Source: Actinomycetales bacterium (GTDB lineage Bacteria; Actinomycetota; Actinomycetes; Actinomycetales; BWSM-131). From it: 5,967 nt of DNA. Positions within the stretch are counted from its first letter, which is position 1. Each line of letters opens with the position of its first letter. Below, piece by piece: positions 4,596-5,967 of the stretch. Below the pieces are notes generated by a model. It had not been told where the DNA came from, searched no databases, and worked only from the letters and a program-made list of their open reading frames with translations. Made by a program: the position numbers and the translations under genes. The stretch spans positions 1 to 5,967 of the forward strand of contig JASBSH010000186.1 of the NCBI GenBank assembly GCA_030149025.1, given 5' to 3'.

Positions 4596-5967
4596 TCAGG
4601 GCCAGGTGCCGGGGACGGCGGCACGCACGACCACGTCGTCGGGCGGCGCGGGCGCCGGGTTCAGGGGCGTGACGGAGATCAGCGCGCCTCGCTCTCCCGA
4701 CCACAGCACCAGGGACGCGGGGACGACGTCACGCACGTCCGCGGTCAACAGCACGCCGCGTGCCCCGGCAGGAGCAAGGCGCTCACCGTCGAGGCGGACG
4801 GTGCGACCGGACGGGACCTCGACCTCGCGTGGTTCGCCGATGCGGCCCTCGGCGTCCACCACCCGGATCTGCACGCGGGCGGCCTGCCGGTCCGCGGCGT
4901 CCACACCGCCCAGCATCAGGACGGGGCTCGGTGCACCGTCCCCCTGCGGCAGCGGGACCACCGCCGGGTCCTCGCCCAGTGACCCCACCGACGGGGACCA
5001 GGCGAGGTCGACCGGCACCGAGGTGTCGATGCGCCCACTGGTGACCGTGCCGCGTTGCACGAGGGCGGACGCGACCACCTTCGACTCCGACTCGAGCACT
5101 GCGGTGAAGCTGCCGTCGGGAAGTCCCGCGAGTTCGACGTCCACGAGCGACCGGGCCGGCACGGTGACGGCAGGCTGCTCAGCATCCACACGCTGCCCCG
5201 CATCGCCGAGCAGTCGCCAGGACACCACGGCGGCGGACGAGCCGGGGTTCACGATCCGCAAAGCGGACCGGGTCGTCCCGTCGTTGAGCACACCCGGGAC
5301 GAGCTGCCGGGTCGACGGGGCGGCCGACGGCGCGACGACGTCGACCCCACCGGGGACCAGCCCGCGCAGCAACGAGTCGTGCAGGAACGCGGCGACGCGA
5401 CCGCCCTCGGCCCGCACGTGCACCGCGATAGCCGGCTGCCCGGCAACGAGTCCCTCGAGCAGCACCTCCCGCCGCTGCCCCGCCGGTACGACGAGGGCAC
5501 GACCGGCAGCGGGCACCTGCGACCCCTCGGCGGTCACGATCTCGAGGTCGACCGTCGCGGGGGTGCGCCCGGGGTTGTCGAGGACCAGTCGGGCGCCCTG
5601 GCCGACGTCGGTTCCGCCGCCGACGAGCCACGTGTCGGCAGCCGGGACGGTGCAGGCGCCGGCGGCAAGACCGCGCAGGTCGCCCCGAGCGGTGACCGAG
5701 CTGACCAGCCCACCGACGGCGACGGACCCGGCACCCGACGGGACGGCGCGTACGCCAGCCGGCGTGTCGGCGTCCATGGTCCCTGTGAAGGCCTCGCTGG
5801 CGGAGCCAGGAGCATCGACCTCCCGCCACCGGGCCCCCTGGCCGTCGTCGGGCAGCCCGGCGACGGTCACGGACCGAGCCTGCTTCGCGGGCGCCAGAAG
5901 CCACCCCGCAGAACGGGTCTCGACGGGTGCGGCGCGGAACTGGCTATCGGTCTCCGGCTGGTCGGCC
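4596..5967 (-). CDS. DUF5719 family protein (N-terminus beyond the right window edge)
   Basis: The frame is open from the right edge to the TGA at 4596-4598, giving 456 visible residues. A GTG at 5870 is in frame, but 32 further codons upstream remain open, so the true start lies outside. The signature stretch is GACTVPAADTWLVGGGTDVG (residues 103-122), followed by LVLDNPGRTPATVDLEI (127-143). The rest is beta-rich with hardly any Lys or Cys. Three related modules can be seen, about 125-212, 234-322 and 348-432. Each has an NPG- or GGVDA-type turn, a VPAxxxxxV segment and a final strand pair. DUF5719 proteins are, as I recall, usually anchored or secreted by an N-terminal segment, which is not visible here. 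The function is unknown. Genes for envelope glycosyltransferases often lie upstream in this neighbourhood, which would suit an envelope role. It converges on the Zincin_1-like gene and ends just before a hairpin. Confidence 0.85.
   Translation of the reverse strand, partial: ADQPETDSQFRAAPVETRSAGWLLAPAKQARSVTVAGLPDDGQGARWREVDAPGSASEAFTGTMDADTPAGVRAVPSGAGSVAVGGLVSSVTARGDLRGLAAGACTVPAADTWLVGGGTDVGQGARLVLDNPGRTPATVDLEIVTAEGSQVPAAGRALVVPAGQRREVLLEGLVAGQPAIAVHVRAEGGRVAAFLHDSLLRGLVPGGVDVVAPSAAPSTRQLVPGVLNDGTTRSALRIVNPGSSAAVVSWRLLGDAGQRVDAEQPAVTVPARSLVDVELAGLPDGSFTAVLESESKVVASALVQRGTVTSGRIDTSVPVDLAWSPSVGSLGEDPAVVPLPQGDGAPSPVLMLGGVDAADRQAARVQIRVVDAEGRIGEPREVEVPSGRTVRLDGERLAPAGARGVLLTADVRDVVPASLVLWSGERGALISVTPLNPAPAPPDDVVVRAAVPGTWP

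Noticed and set aside
4286..4704. Short frames on both strands through the convergent spacer, including AMDAAMDAA-type repeats.
   Set aside because: The repeats are translations of the 12-bp tandem DNA repeat; the frames overlap conserved gene ends and lack ribosome sites.

Overview
The window is high-GC DNA with actinobacterial codon use: G or C at most third positions, and GTG starts on four of the six start codons I can place. The gene set (SIS-domain PGI/PMI-like protein, Trm112-like protein, phosphomannomutase, DUF3499, Zincin_1/metallopeptidase-like protein, DUF5719) is a neighbourhood I associate with Actinomycetota, where it usually lies close to manA and whiB-type genes. A member of the Micrococcales or a relative is plausible, but I cannot fix the genus from the sequence.

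Layout. Positions 1-2803 carry a minus-strand run, read right to left: phosphomannomutase ManB (1358-2803), a 66-residue Trm112-like protein (1129-1329) and an SIS-domain protein cut by the left edge (1-1082). Gaps of 28 and 46 bases suggest one transcription unit. Upstream of manB on the same strand is a 102-residue zinc-ribbon protein (2878-3186) with the only textbook Shine-Dalgarno in the window. A 346-base divergent spacer (3187-3532) follows; it holds a 60-nt, nearly perfect hairpin. To its right, on the plus strand, are a DUF3499 protein (3533-3901) and a Zincin_1-like protein (3955-4371), whose start codon sits inside an exact 29-bp tandem duplication. A structured, TGCA-rich convergent spacer (4372-4595) separates them from a minus-strand DUF5719 protein (4596 to beyond the right edge).

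How the genes fit together. ManB interconverts mannose-6-phosphate and mannose-1-phosphate and so feeds GDP-mannose and cell-envelope glycan synthesis. The SIS protein resembles the PGI/PMI family but appears to lack its key catalytic motifs, and the Zincin_1-like protein lacks an intact HExxH, so two enzyme-like folds here look catalytically degenerate. Three small Cys-rich proteins (Trm112-like, zinc ribbon, DUF3499) cluster around manB. DUF5719 looks like an extracytoplasmic, beta-rich protein built from three related modules.

I see no mobile-element genes, CRISPR array, tRNA or rRNA. The best candidates for something undescribed are the long hairpin, the duplication at the start codon, the structured convergent spacer and the TFIIS-like zinc ribbon.
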